A DNA stretch of 64,000 nt from Furcasterigmium furcatum. Lineage: Eukaryota > Ascomycota > Sordariomycetes > Glomerellales > Plectosphaerellaceae. The DNA is taken from NCBI GenBank assembly GCA_001599815.1, contig BCIA01000006.1, positions 746,961 to 810,960 on the forward strand. Reading direction: 5' to 3'. The notes under the pieces were generated by a model. It worked only from the letters and a program-made list of their open reading frames with translations, was not told where the DNA came from and made no database searches. The position numbers were made by a program, and so were the translations under genes. This document shows positions 1-10,709 of this stretch, one piece after another; the stretch's first letter is position 1, and every line of letters begins with the position of its first letter.

Positions 1-662
1 CTGGCCTCGGGGTTTTCAAAATAGACAGCCAAGCTGCACGTTACAGACCTTATGACCAGCCGCACCCGCACCCTCTTTTGCGAAAGCCTGGGAGCCTCGA
101 CATCCACCATCCCCGTAGCCTACAGAGTTCGCAGTAACATTTAGTCCGTGCTATTCTGGGTCTGGGGAGGGGATTAGACACGAGTCCAGCGCACGTAGCC
201 GGATTTGGTAACGCTTTCACGGCCGGAAGAGTGCCGCCTCGTCCATGGCGACGAACCTTGTGTTCGGCCAAGCCGGCACGCACTCAGACGGGGCAGCAAA
301 CTGTCGTCCTGTGCGCCCTCACTTGTAACGTTCCAAAACTATAGGTAGATTCGAGGACCCCCCTGGCAACCGTTGCTACCGCTTGTGGAGGTCTCACCAG
401 CTTCTCGCAGGGGCAGAAATCATTACTAGTAGGAGTATTCTTGGACGCGCAAGACTTGAAGAGCACCAGGCCGGCGCTAGCATATTCCAGCTGTGCTTTG
501 TGTCCTTGGTCCTCAAAACTCATCTTAAACCTCAAAGGCTCACCATCGTCGTCCACGATGTCTGTTTATGTTTCCAAAACTTCTTCCGATACCCCTCAGC
601 AGTTCACATCTTCCTTCAGACTGTTATCTTCTTGATCTCTTGATGTATTATTCATCGTTACA
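1..662. other. Intergenic, no supported gene
   Basis: Several overlapping open frames exist here on both strands. None has a convincing ATG, splice structure or recognisable domain. The stretch is best read as upstream and promoter sequence of the transporter gene that starts at 663. Confidence 0.5.
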
Positions 663-2438
663 ATGACTGCCAGAGCCGAGTCGACGCAGAATCATGAGAC
701 TCCAGCCCCGGCTGGCCGTCCTCGTGGCTGGATGTACAGAGAGGGAAAAGTCTTCGGGCTGCACGTCCCTTACTACGCTTCTCCAATGTCCCAGGTCATC
801 CTCCTGTCGTTTGTCTGCTTCCTGTGAGTCCTCCCGTAGACCCTAAACCCTACAAACCTACTGACGCACGGCCGCTCAAGGTGTCCCGGAATGTTCAACG
901 CGCTGTCCGGACTCGGCGGCGGCGGCCAAGTAAATGCTGACGTCGCCAACAAGGCCACTGTTGCACTCTACTCGACTTTCGCAGTCGTTGCTTTCTTTGG
1001 AGGCACAGTCTGCAACTTGGTAGGCATCCAAAGAACACTCTTCTTGGGGACACTTGGGTAAGACTCTTCCAGTGTAACCTTTCGGTAAAAGGGTTGCGTG
1101 TGCCAGCTAACCACCTCATAGATACCCGCTCTACGTCGGATCGTTTCTCTCTTATAACCACAACCAGAACGAAGCGTTCGTGATCGCTGCTGGTGCCATC
1201 CTCGGACTGTGCGCCGGCCTTTTGTGGACCGCCCAAGGAGCCATCATGATGGCTTACGCCGATGAAGGTCACAAGGGCCGCTTCATTGCCATCTTCTGGG
1301 CCATCTTCAACACGGGTGCCGTGATCGGCGGTCTCATACCGCTGATCCAAAACGTTTCCTCGACACAGAGCTCAGTGGGGGACGGGACGTATATCGGCTT
1401 CCTCGCCCTGACGATGACCGGCTGCGCAACGGCGCTCGCCCTCTGCCGGACAGACAGAGTTGTCAGGAGTGACGGAACAGGGATCAAGCAGACGCTCCAG
1501 CCCTCATGGATCGAGGAGCTGGTGGGCGTGTGGAGAGTCCTGAGGTCGGATCCTTACCTCTTCCTCCTATTCCCGCTCTTCTTCTCCTCCAACTGGTTCT
1601 ACACCTACCAGTTCAACGTAAGCATCGCCTCATGCAGCAGCTGTCTTCGAGAGCACCAGAAGAAATGTTCCGCACAGCTGACCTCGGGAAACAGGACGTC
1701 AACCTCGCCCGCTTTAACATACGGACCCGGTCGCTGAACAATCTGATGTACTGGCTCATGCAGATCATCGGCGCATACGTCTTCGGCAGCCTCCTTGACT
1801 GGGCCAGGTTCAAGCGCCGCACCCGCTCCGTGGCCGGTCTCGCCGCCCTCTTCGCCATCACCATGGTCACCTGGGGGTGCGGCTACGACTTCCAGAAGAC
1901 GTACACCCGCGAGTCTGTCAAGAGCGGCAGGTCGCCCCTCATCGACTGGACCGACGACGTGTTCCCGGCGCCGTTTGTCCTCTACTGCTTCTACGGCTTA
2001 TTCGACGCCGTCTGGCAGACGTGAGTGGCCCCCCTCCCCCAAGCGGAAGCCGAAGCATGCGGGCAGACTGGTTTGCGGAGATTGGCGCTGACAGAACTGC
2101 TGCCCAGCTACGTCTACTGGCTCATGGGCGCCCTCTCCAACTCGAGCAGCAGGCTGGCCTACTTCGCGGGCATGTACAAGGGCCTGCAGTCCAGCGGCGC
2201 CGCGGTCATGTACAGCCTCGACAGTCGCGAGGAGCCGTACATGACACTCCTCATAAGCAACTGGGCACTGCTCCCCGTGAGTCTGCTGATTGCGCTGCCG
2301 GTGGCACTCTTCAAGGTTCGGGAGCACAGCCTTGATTCAGACGCCAAGGATGCGAGCGCTCGGGGGGCTAAGGAGCAGCGTGTCCGTGACTCGGAGGATG
2401 GCCGGACAGAGAAAGCAGCTGAGCACCTGGCCGAGTAG
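663..2438 (+). CDS. UNC93-like / MFS-type membrane transporter (5 exons, 496 aa)
   Basis: Polytopic membrane protein of the fungal UNC93-like branch of the MFS fold. Exons 663-823, 881-1057, 1122-1617, 1695-2020 and 2108-2438 join in frame to 496 residues. The N-terminus is short and hydrophilic (GWMYREGKVFGLHVPYYASP). Helices follow, with family-like segments such as CPGMFNALSGLGGGG, AILGLCAGLLWTAQGAIMMAYADEG and YWLMGALSN near the fourth junction. The charged C-tail is cytosolic by inference. For the last intron I chose the acceptor at 2107 because it restores the QTYVYWLMGALS stretch expected in the family; an earlier acceptor at 2080 also keeps frame. Fungal members are uncharacterised as to substrate, so none is proposed. 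The first ATG is in frame and no upstream ATG competes. The gene is intact. Confidence 0.85.
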
Positions 2439-4095
2439 GGAGGTAGCACTGTGAGTCGGTCCATCAGTATTCAGATGCAGGGTGCAGGGGCCCGCGCCGG
2501 GGGTCCGCGTGACGGAACAAGTCGAGGCCTGAAGGCGATTGTAGTTACATTGTAGACCACCGTCCAAAGCGACTCAACCGTCCCTGAGCACAATAGAAGT
2601 CAATGCAAGCCACTGCTTCGGTGATGCACCTTGGCGCAGAAACCTGCTGCTGCGTTTCTTCTGGGCCTCTCCCTAATTGCCTGATACTGACGACCTCATT
2701 CCCCGCGGGCCCGTGTGAAGAAAGTTGACAACCCGGGCAGGACGACTGATTATTAGTACTAGTGCCCGATCTGGAGGATGGACCTTCGAGGAGATACAGA
2801 CCTTCACCAACGCTGTGATACTAGATGGAATTTTCCGCAGCGGGCTCATGCTCAACGACAAGTCCAGCCGCCCCATCACCGCATTCATCCGGGACAGGTC
2901 CGACTGGAAGAATGCGAGTAGCGAGGACACCCTAAGGACGATCGTACGAGTCGGCCCGCCGCGAGAGGCCTTTCCAGAGCCTGATGTTTTGAAGAAGAAC
3001 CCGATGGGTTCGACGCACATGGTGATGAGGGCGTGGTTTGAGGGGTACGCGATGTATCTCGATAGCTGGCTCAATGTGCTGTGGTGGATGGAGACGAGCA
3101 GTGCTTGGGACAGGTCTTGAGTTGGAGGCCCTGGCGGTCAAGTTGCCTGCACCGGAGGAGGGGCAGCTCGGCAACACAACAGCTCGGGTGGGAACCTTCA
3201 AGACTGTGGCCTAGATCGAGACAAAGCCGACGTCAGGGGCAGGGGCAGGCACTACGACTGGAGCCAAGCCCGACGATTGTGAGCAGCTACGTCTATGATT
3301 CAGGTGAGGTCTTTCTGAGCAAGGCTCGAACCTGGTGCCCGTTGTGGGACGGAAGTATCCTCGAGCCGCGACGGAGGAGGGGACAAGTCTGATAAGCAAA
3401 GAGGAGAGCGCGCCCGATGGGGCGTCTTCAGACCCATCCAGAAAAGCCGTGGATCATTTTCATGTGCACAGGCTATAATGACGCTATATGCATATTCTCA
3501 GCCGTTTCGGAGGCAGTAAGGGCTTTTTCACAGGTACGTCCGGCGCTCTGGATATCCAGACTTGAGTGTTTACAGCCAACAGGGATGTTTTCATTGGTGG
3601 GACCCCGGCGATAGGAAAGACTTCACCGAGGCTGGGCTCCCATATCGTGTGTGGTAAGTGATAAGTGACGACGCCACGATGCTACCCAGAAGGGGTGTCA
3701 CATGACCGCCAAAACAGGCTACCGATTCATCAACAAGGGATCAGATAGGTACTAATACTTATATACCTCTCTGGCACTGATAGCTGGGAGGCCTCAGCTG
3801 TGGCGGCGTGAGGGGTAGTTAATGATTGGTCGACGAGCTCAGCCTCAGGCTTCTCAACCCTTGCCGGTGGCCATCGCGAAATTGGATGGCGAGGTGCAAA
3901 AGAAATTCTGATAGGCACCATGCGTGCATTGTGGCGAGAGGGAAGTGAGCCCCGCCCCCTCCGGGCGCGTCTTTCAAGCTTCAGCCGCAAAATCAGGGGC
4001 CAGGCAGCGTGCAATGCGTGTTTATTCATTAGGATCAGTGTGGGCGGACCCGACGAGGACGGGACTTTGCGTCTGATTCTTCCACGGTCGAAAAT
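2439..4095. other. Intergenic region with decayed coding traces
   Basis: About 1.65 kb lies between the transporter and the Cys-rich membrane protein gene. An open frame at 2725-3120 is listed separately. The rest holds only short overlapping frames. The long minus-strand open frame that starts inside this stretch (3730-4746) is an antisense shadow of the next gene. Confidence 0.4.
2725..3120 (+). pseudogene. Open frame without a clean start, possible gene remnant
   Basis: An open frame of about 130 codons beginning at a TTG, not an ATG. Its composition looks protein-like (for example WTFEEIQTFTNAVILDGIF and GSTHMVMRAWFEGYAMYLDSW). I do not recognise a family. Downstream, short frames to about 3620 keep some coding character but are interrupted by stops and frame changes, and no splice scheme joins them cleanly. 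The simplest reading is the relic of a decayed gene. A real gene with missed introns is possible. Confidence 0.2.
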
Positions 4096-4951
4096 ATGCA
4101 CTCCAACAACGTCTTGGAGCTTGCAATACTGGCTCTCATACAGGCACCGCTCGTGCATTCCCAAGAAACCCGCGAATGCACCATCAAATACGAGCCTCAC
4201 TATACTGTCTTTCCCCCATGCGCTAGGTATTGTCTCGCTTGCCAGGACCAGCCCTGGACTTTCGGGCACAATTGCTACTACCCCTCCGGCCAATGCTGTC
4301 TCAAGGATAATGTGGGCATGGTGATCCAGTCCGTCTGGGCCTGTGTCGCCGATCAATGCCAACCCGAAATCCTGGACTTGGTGGTGCAAATATGGAGGGA
4401 TGACTGCGCCGATCAGGAAATCCAAGTGGAGGAGTCTCTGTTGCCTGATATACAGAGGGGGAATGTTGGTGGTGAGTCGGCGAGAGACCTTTCGTGCATC
4501 TGGCCTCTCCAAATTCTTGGTGCTTCGTAAGGATATGATGGGAAACATAATTGGCACCAAAGAGTCTTTCATCCAGCCAGAAATCGTATCAACGCTGACA
4601 AGTGGTGTAGAACCAGACTCCCAGACCGAGACAAGTTCTTCAACGTCCTCAGCACGAACCTCAGTTTCAAGCAAAGAAGAACCGACAAGCAGCACTTCTT
4701 CTCCCACGAGCTCTGCGGAAGGGTCATCTCCTTCCGAAACAATCACAAAGGATGATGAGTCTCCTAGTTCTGCGGGTCTCAGCCAGGAAACAAATATAGG
4801 GCTGGCCGTAGGGCTCGGGGTGGGGATCCCTGCGACTCTGGTCGCCCTGTGGATGTGTTTCCGGCAAGAACTTGACAGAGTGCGTAAGCGCCGCAGGGCC
4901 GAAGATGCTGTTTCATCTGGCCATGAGCTGAATTCAAGTGTGAAGGAGTGA
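4096..4951 (+). CDS. Secreted/membrane Cys-rich protein with Ser/Thr stalk and one TM segment (254 aa)
   Basis: Two exons (4096-4471, 4563-4951) join in phase 1 to 254 residues. Order of parts: a signal peptide (MHSNNVLELAILALIQAPLVHS); an extracellular Cys-rich module of about 90 residues with cysteines in ECTIKY, CARYCLACQDQ, CYYPSGQCC, ACVADQCQ and DDCAD; a Ser/Thr/Glu-rich stalk of about 70 residues that is a likely O-glycosylation region; one hydrophobic helix (IGLAVGLGVGIPATLVALWMCF); and a basic cytosolic tail (RVRKRRRAED). Fungal cell-surface sensors and wall-associated proteins share this architecture. The Cys spacing recalls CFEM-like modules but is not a clear match, so I do not name a family. 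The chosen donor is GTGAGT and the acceptor lies in ACCAAAG. The gene appears intact. Confidence 0.7.
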
Positions 4952-5224
4952 GGCAGTGAGGATCACAGCTTGCGAGGTCTCTATTGCTTCGAATCAGCGG
5001 GAACATTTTAACCTCTTAATCAAAGACCAGATGGATTTATTTATAATAGACGTCTTTGCCAGAACGGGTCGAGATCTTAGCCTCATACGCAGTCCAAGCT
5101 TCCGCCTGAAGCGCCGCGCCGTCCTCACCGGGACCTTATGATTAAATACCCCGACCAGAGCGCGCCATTAGAGCGCGATGACTTATCTGTTGTCGTTCAC
5201 CGCGATGCATATTTCCCAAGCTGT

Positions 5225-5734
5225 TCACAGCTCCAGCCGCCACTTCTCCCCGGTGAGTCGCTGACCAAATGAGTCGTGCTCCTCGGACTCGACGAGGGCA
5301 AACCCAGCCCTCTTGTACAGGCGCCTGGCCCCCTCCAGAATGCTTTGCGTCCAGAGTGTGAGTGTCGTGTAACCTGCTTCCCTCGTAAAGTTGATGCACT
5401 CTTGTATCAGTCGCGTCCCGACTCCCATGCCACGAGAGGCCTCTGTCACAAGGAGTAGTCGTAGTCGGGCGACCTGATTTTCGTCTGGATCCCGAATGAC
5501 CATGACGCATCCGAGGAACTCGCCGTTTTTCTCGGCGATCCAGCATCGTTCCTTTTCGGGGTTGAAATTGTCGATAAATTCGGCGGTGATCCTGGCAGCG
5601 ACAGACTCGCAGCGTGGACCCCAATTGTAGGGTTCGGCACTGTAGGTGATGCCGTGGTGGTAGGTGATGAGGCCCATGTCGCCGGGACGATGGCTTCTGA
5701 CTCTGAAATGCGAGAGTGATTGGTCTGCTGACAT
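5225..5734 (-). CDS. GNAT family N-acetyltransferase (169 aa)
   Basis: Single-exon gene for a stand-alone Gcn5-related acetyltransferase, which moves the acetyl group of acetyl-CoA to an amine. The central strand-loop-helix is clear: RLRLLLVTEASRGMGVGTRL, where RGMGVGT matches the family's (R/Q)xxGx(G/A) pyrophosphate-binding loop of motif A. It is followed by the motif B-like LWTQSILEGARRLYKRAGF, in which ARRLYKRAGF is the usual end of a GNAT domain. The upstream ATG at 5734 gives a normal-length domain. The reading frame stays open further upstream, but no ATG there improves the fold. Such fungal proteins resemble MarR-associated or GCN5-like cytosolic acetyltransferases. The substrate cannot be read from sequence. 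The gene is intact and alone on this strand locally. Confidence 0.8.
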   Translation of the reverse strand: MSADQSLSHFRVRSHRPGDMGLITYHHGITYSAEPYNWGPRCESVAARITAEFIDNFNPEKERCWIAEKNGEFLGCVMVIRDPDENQVARLRLLLVTEASRGMGVGTRLIQECINFTREAGYTTLTLWTQSILEGARRLYKRAGFALVESEEHDSFGQRLTGEKWRLEL

Positions 5735-6546
5735 GATTGAGTGTTCTGGGTGGTTGCGGGTTGGTTGTTCGTCCCCGTACGGCGACTGAGAGTCTGTTAG
5801 GGGTGTTCGAAGTATATACGTACTAGTAGTATTAACCGGGCTGCTGGTTCTTTTCGTTTCTAGCGTCGGATGGAGTCGAAGGTGGGGTGCAAATGTCGAA
5901 ACTAAGGCGCGCCTCTCTCGTCTCAGTGGCCAAGGACTCCATAACCACACCCAGAGAAGATTCCGAACACACGCGACCATACGCGCTGGAAACCACGGGA
6001 TCCTAGCACTCGGCGGTCCGGTCCGGGTGCGCAAGGGACGCAGACTGGGAGCCGCACGAGGCAATTAGGACACCGCCGGCGACGAGAGAGGGCGAAGGGC
6101 CATGTGAACATTCGAACATTGATCACCGAGGCCACCACTTGGCGGCGCCTGTTGCCGAACGTACGAATCCTCCGGATTTGTAAGCTGTGGTTTCAAGGCT
6201 TCCCCTGGGCGGCCCTGGTATCGCTTTGACAAAATCCCTACATTCAAGATGAGATAGGAACAAACGACCAACAGCATAGTAATGGTGCCCAACCTACACA
6301 GCAGGTAGCCCATCCCGTCACCGTGGCGGTTTTGTTCGCACTCTAATACCTCACCTGATAACAGACCCGCTCCACTTCTTTGAAGTCGGAGGCCACCACG
6401 ACGGCTCTTTACAGGGTATCAAAGTTAAATACAACACTTTACTGCGAGGCATCTGCTCTTGAGCTCATTCTGTCATGCGCAAAAGTACAACCGCGGTGCC
6501 GATGGACCAGCCATACTGATTCGGCCTGAAGCAGGGGAACCCCCAA
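5735..6546. other. Intergenic, no supported gene
   Basis: The reading frame of the acetyltransferase stays open upstream to about 6064 and there is an 82-codon frame at 6065-6313, but neither has an ATG context, domain or splice pattern that I can support. Confidence 0.45.
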
Positions 6547-7786
6547 TCATTTGCTACTCCCCGGCCGTTTCCTCCCATCGTCGTCGTGATTCCTTTCCAG
6601 GTCGGCCGGGCTCTCGTCGGATGATGGGGCGGGGAATTCGGCGGACAGGTCCTCGCATCCCTCTCTGGAATCTAACGAGGGCGCCGGTTGCGCGGCGGTC
6701 TGCGAGGTTGTGTTCGTCGCTGCCCCGGTCTCTCCTTCGGAACCATTGATGTTGCGGAGATCCCAGGCGTAGTCGTGGCTGTGGGAAGCCTTGACAATCT
6801 TGGCGATGAAGTCGGCAATCGTCATTTCGATGTGGAGTTTGACCATGGATGCCATGGCGCGGAACTGGATGAATCTAGAGTAGAAGTCAGTACATCTGGG
6901 GTCTGGACTCGACTTCAGAGCTTACATTTCGGGGTAAGGGGGTGCGAGAAGTCCAATCACTGCAATGTCCAGGGAGATGGAGACGATGACCACCATGACG
7001 TTGAAGCGGAAGAGGTGGCGGTATTGTGTTAGTCCGGTCGCGACGAGTTTCGTGCGGACGAGGTAGATGAACAGAATGTTGAGCCCGCCGTCCACGACTA
7101 GGAAGAGGCTCTTCTCGATGCGGTCGAATACCTTCATGGCATCCGCGAATTCTTTGTTGATCTGGAGCTTCGTGGGGACCCAGATGACCATGAGGCCGAT
7201 GTTGAGCAGTGTGATGATGATGATTACAGCAATTTTCAGTCGTCTTTCGTTGACCGGGTTGTACATGATGAGAGAGATCCGATTCACCAGAATCAGCATC
7301 AGTGTCAGGATCTTGAGCATGGTCAGCGCCCTGCCTTGGGCCGGTTCTCGATGGACGTGGAAACGAACCTGGGCATATCGGACGAGAACTACAGAACGAG
7401 CGTTAGCTTCCGTGCCACCACTGTACATATTGGCATTGGAAGGATCCTTACCTGCGAAGAAATATAACCAAAAGCTAGGCTGAAGCGCCTGCTTCACGGA
7501 TGCGTAGTTAAGGCTCGAAAGCGTGACGCCGGCGCTCCAACAAATCATAACCATGATGATGTATGTCGTCAACTTGCCATGCATCCGTTTCCAGCACCAA
7601 AAGGTCTGGCGGGCGGCCTTCAGCCCGGCGAATACGGCGCTCCCGATGAAGAAGCCAAAGATGATGGCGACGACCTCGCGAACCCATATAGGCGCTGGGG
7701 CTGTCCAGCAAGGGTCAGTGTCATTTCTCCAGCGATTGAGGGGTCGACATGCCTGATTGCCACCACGGCGGCACGAGGAAACCCAT
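6547..7786 (-). CDS. Polytopic fungal membrane protein of unknown function (5' end tentative)
   Basis: Exons on the minus strand: tentative 7786 to about 7767, about 7726 to 7452, then 7388-7369, 7311-6926 and 6874-6547. The long exons encode several hydrophobic helices (REVVAIIFGFFIGSAVFAGL, IIMVMICWSAGVTLSSLNYA, ILTLMLILVNRISLIMY, AVIIIITLLNIGLMVIWV, FRFNVMVVIVSISLDIAVIG) and an acidic C-tail rich in Ser, Asp and Glu. The motif VNRISLIM after a short exon resembles a family of six- to seven-TM fungal proteins with no known function. The third exon from the 3' end is only 20 nt, but its phases fit (GTAAGG donor and TAG acceptor upstream; GTTCGT donor and AAG acceptor downstream). The start needs a 40-nt first intron with a weak GTGGTG donor, so the N-terminus is uncertain. 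Confidence 0.55.
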
Positions 7787-8876
7787 CCCTGCGCGCTCGA
7801 AATGGCAGGGCGCGGAAGCGTCGCGCTTGTCGGGCTCGGTAGAAACGCCCGTCCGGGCCGGTTACTCGTGTTATTGCGCACGGGGCCGACGGGAAGACAT
7901 CGGCGCGGCTTGCTCGTTCGCTTCTTGATGGAAGTCGTCGATATTCTTGGGCGATTCGATGAAGGAGCAGGAAGTCGTCGGTCGCGAAACTTCTTGTCGA
8001 CGTCAAGATTTGAGCAACTCCCCCGCTGCTGACCTCGGCCCCCTATTCGATGTTTGGCGGCCGGCTGTTGCCGCACTGAAACGGAGCTTCATTCCGTTGA
8101 AGTCCACCAGTAAAACACTCGGCCCCTTCCGAAAGCGCCAACGAACGCCGGGGCCAGCTTCCCCGTTCACTTATTCAACTTCATGGTGCTGTACTTGCAA
8201 TCCTCAGCTCCGATACATGACCTTGCGGGGGGCTGTCATGGCTATGGGAAACTCGCTGGGTTCACGAGGCGTCTGAACGGAGAGTAGTCGCAGGCAGGTT
8301 CATCTGGATTCATTGACTTCAACTTGAGAAGCGAGTCGGAATTCTCCGAATAGCTCCAATCTGCCAGTCTTGTGGGCCCGGGGAGACTTGGTTTGTCTAT
8401 CGTCAGCGGTGATTAGTTGTGTTGGTCATCGTTTTTATCGACCTCGCCCTCGTCGTCATCGCAACGACCATGTTCCTAGTCAGGACGAGGGCATCAGCGC
8501 TATGGAATCCTTGGCAATCGGTAGCCCAGCCGGTCACTCCCGAGACGGAGCATTTGCTGTTCATAGCCGACGGCATGACGACGGAGCGAGAGCTGAAGAA
8601 GAAGATCGCTCGGCATCAGATTGCAGCACCGGGGTTGCATGCCGTGCGTCAGTCAGTCGTTCGAGAGCGGCAAGAGATCCAAGAGGTGCAGCAAGGCGTA
8701 CGGAAGAGGAGATGAGCAGAACTGAAGAAGGGGGAGTTCTTGTTTTAGTATCTATGCACAAAATGTGGCTGATTCAGTGAGACGAAACGCAGAAAGGGCT
8801 GCGAAGCATCTTGAGGCTTTGTTGCGTCCCGCGAATACGGCAAGGACTTTGCACCAGAGATTTGGTAGCAATAGAC
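7787..8876. other. Intergenic, one weak ORF
   Basis: On the plus strand an open frame runs to 8715. Its first ATG is at 8470, giving 81 codons after a short hydrophobic stretch and ending in a charged helix-like tail. It has no recognisable family, no signal peptide once the ATG is imposed, and no supporting splice sites. I see no other structure here. Confidence 0.35.
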
Positions 8877-10709
8877 CTAAGAAGCGAACCGGAAGTCCAA
8901 CCTCTTGCTACCTTCGTCCGTCGTGGTTTCCATGTATCGCAGCTTATCCTCATTGGTCATGCCATTCCACACCTTATCCCTCTGCTTGTTCCTCCAGGTG
9001 TAGTACACCTTGATCAGGGAATACACGACGACGTTAAGACAGGCAATGCCGATGAGGACCCGGTTTCCGCGGCGGTACTCAGGCCTGTCGTCCTCCCTGT
9101 AGATATTGGAGCCGATGATGGACTGCAGCTGAACGGAGATGTTGTATAGGGAGGCAGAGAGAGCGCGTGTCCGGACAGAGTTGGAGTTGCGGGAGCACCA
9201 GGCTGTCTGCAGAGGGTGCGGGTTCGGGTAGGAGAGTAAGACTGTGACCAGCGCGAACATGGCCCATTTGTTCGTGTCCACAGGCAGAACCGCCAGGGAG
9301 ATGATGCATGGGAGGAACCATATCTGGGTGAGGATGCCCATGAGCGCTTTCTGCTGGATCTTGTCGGAAAGGTACGTCACGAGCAGCATCTGGGTACGTT
9401 AGAATTCAGCCTGCATTGATGACTAGGGGCGAGTACTTACGTTGATCGTCGTTCCCAGTTGAGCCGGGATCGTGAGAAGACTGGCTGTCAGGGTATCGAA
9501 GCCCAACCCGCGCAGCGTGAGGGTCAGGTACTGGTTGGGAGGCATTGCCGGCAGAAGGAATGTCAGGCCCAGGAAGTACAGCGGCCAGAGGTCGTAATCG
9601 CAAAGAGATTCCCAGAGGAGCTTGGGCGTCAGTGCTTGTCGGTTATGCATGCCTCCCTTGGACGGGTCGTCTCGAAGGATCCTGTTGACCAGCACCTTTT
9701 CTTCCTGCTCCGTGAACCACCCCTTCGGCCGCCACCATGCCTTGGTCTGGGTCGGCGATGGGGCCATCATGAAGATGGACCAGACGGCAATGACAATGTT
9801 GAGCAGTCCTTCAGTGAGGAACAGCCACCTCCAGCCTTCGTAGCCGTTGTGGCCTCGCAACCTCAGTACGCCGTAGGCAAGCAGGGGCGCCACAACACTG
9901 CTGAGCCTTGTGGCCGTCCAAAGGATGGCGAGTCGGAACGGGAGCTCGGTACCCTTGAAGAAATATGAGAGATAAAGGATAAGATCCGGAATGAATCCTC
10001 CTTGAAGAAGGCCCATCAGGGAACGGCAGACGAGGAAAGACGTGCGGCCGCTGAGCCAAAACTGCGAAATGGCGACAAGTGACCACGAGACCATCAGCGC
10101 CGGGATCCATCGGTCGGGACCGACCTTCTTGCTGATGATCTGGGACGGAATTTCTGCCAGTAAGAATGTCACCCTGAAAAGGGTCACACCGAGATTGAAG
10201 TCTGGGATGGCCGAGTTAGTTTGGCGTCATATAAGACAATCCAGAGGGCCCATGTACCGTTTGTGTCCATGTTAAGATCACCGAGAAAGTTGTCTGCATT
10301 CGCCTGCGACAGACTTGCCTGGTCCAAGTTCAACGCCATGAAGGCAATCCACGCCCAAAGCATCACTCTCCAGTCCAGAGTGCGAACAAGCCGCTACTCA
10401 CGGCGGATCAGCTTCGTGTCTTCACATTGTACTTGTCAGGCTCACCTTTTCCTCTCCCCAAGTCCATCGGAATGAAGGGTCGAAGCGATGCAGATTTTCG
10501 TAATCCGGGTGAGGCTGGTAATGCACGGCGTGGGCAGGATTATCATACACGCTGGGCTGAGTTGCAATATCATCCGGGTTTTTCTTCTCCGAGCGACTGA
10601 ACAGGCTCAGAAGTGTTGTGCGAGGTTCCTCGGGCTCAATAACCCAGACCCGACGGTCCTCCGCGGCAGGCTTGGACACGTCGGCTTCATGTTCGCTTGG
10701 TGCCTTCAT
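8877..10709 (-). CDS. MFS transporter, allantoate permease (Dal5-like) family (557 aa)
   Basis: Proton-coupled anion:cation symporter-type MFS protein. Exons 10709-10446, 10393-10258, 10201-9441 and 9389-8877 give 557 residues. The sequence shows an about 90-residue cytosolic N-tail, then RLVRTLDWRVMLWAWIAFMA at the first helix, NLDQASLSQANADNFLGDL, then FNLGVTLFRVTFLLAEIPSQ in helix 2 with the usual (S/A)xIPSQ signature. Later helices include the WRWLFLTEGL segment and a 513-nt last exon with four or more helices. The first intron (52 nt) restores the KRLVRTLDWRV stretch; smaller splice options create stops. Family members carry allantoate, ureidosuccinate, nicotinate, thiamine or related organic ions. 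The substrate here is not predictable. A TATA-like box lies about 90 bp upstream. A second member of the family occurs at 55.8 kb. Confidence 0.9.

Noticed and set aside
3730..4746. A 338-codon open frame on the minus strand
   Set aside because: It is antisense to the Cys-rich membrane protein, which has a signal peptide and splice-consistent exons. No domain is visible in the antisense product.
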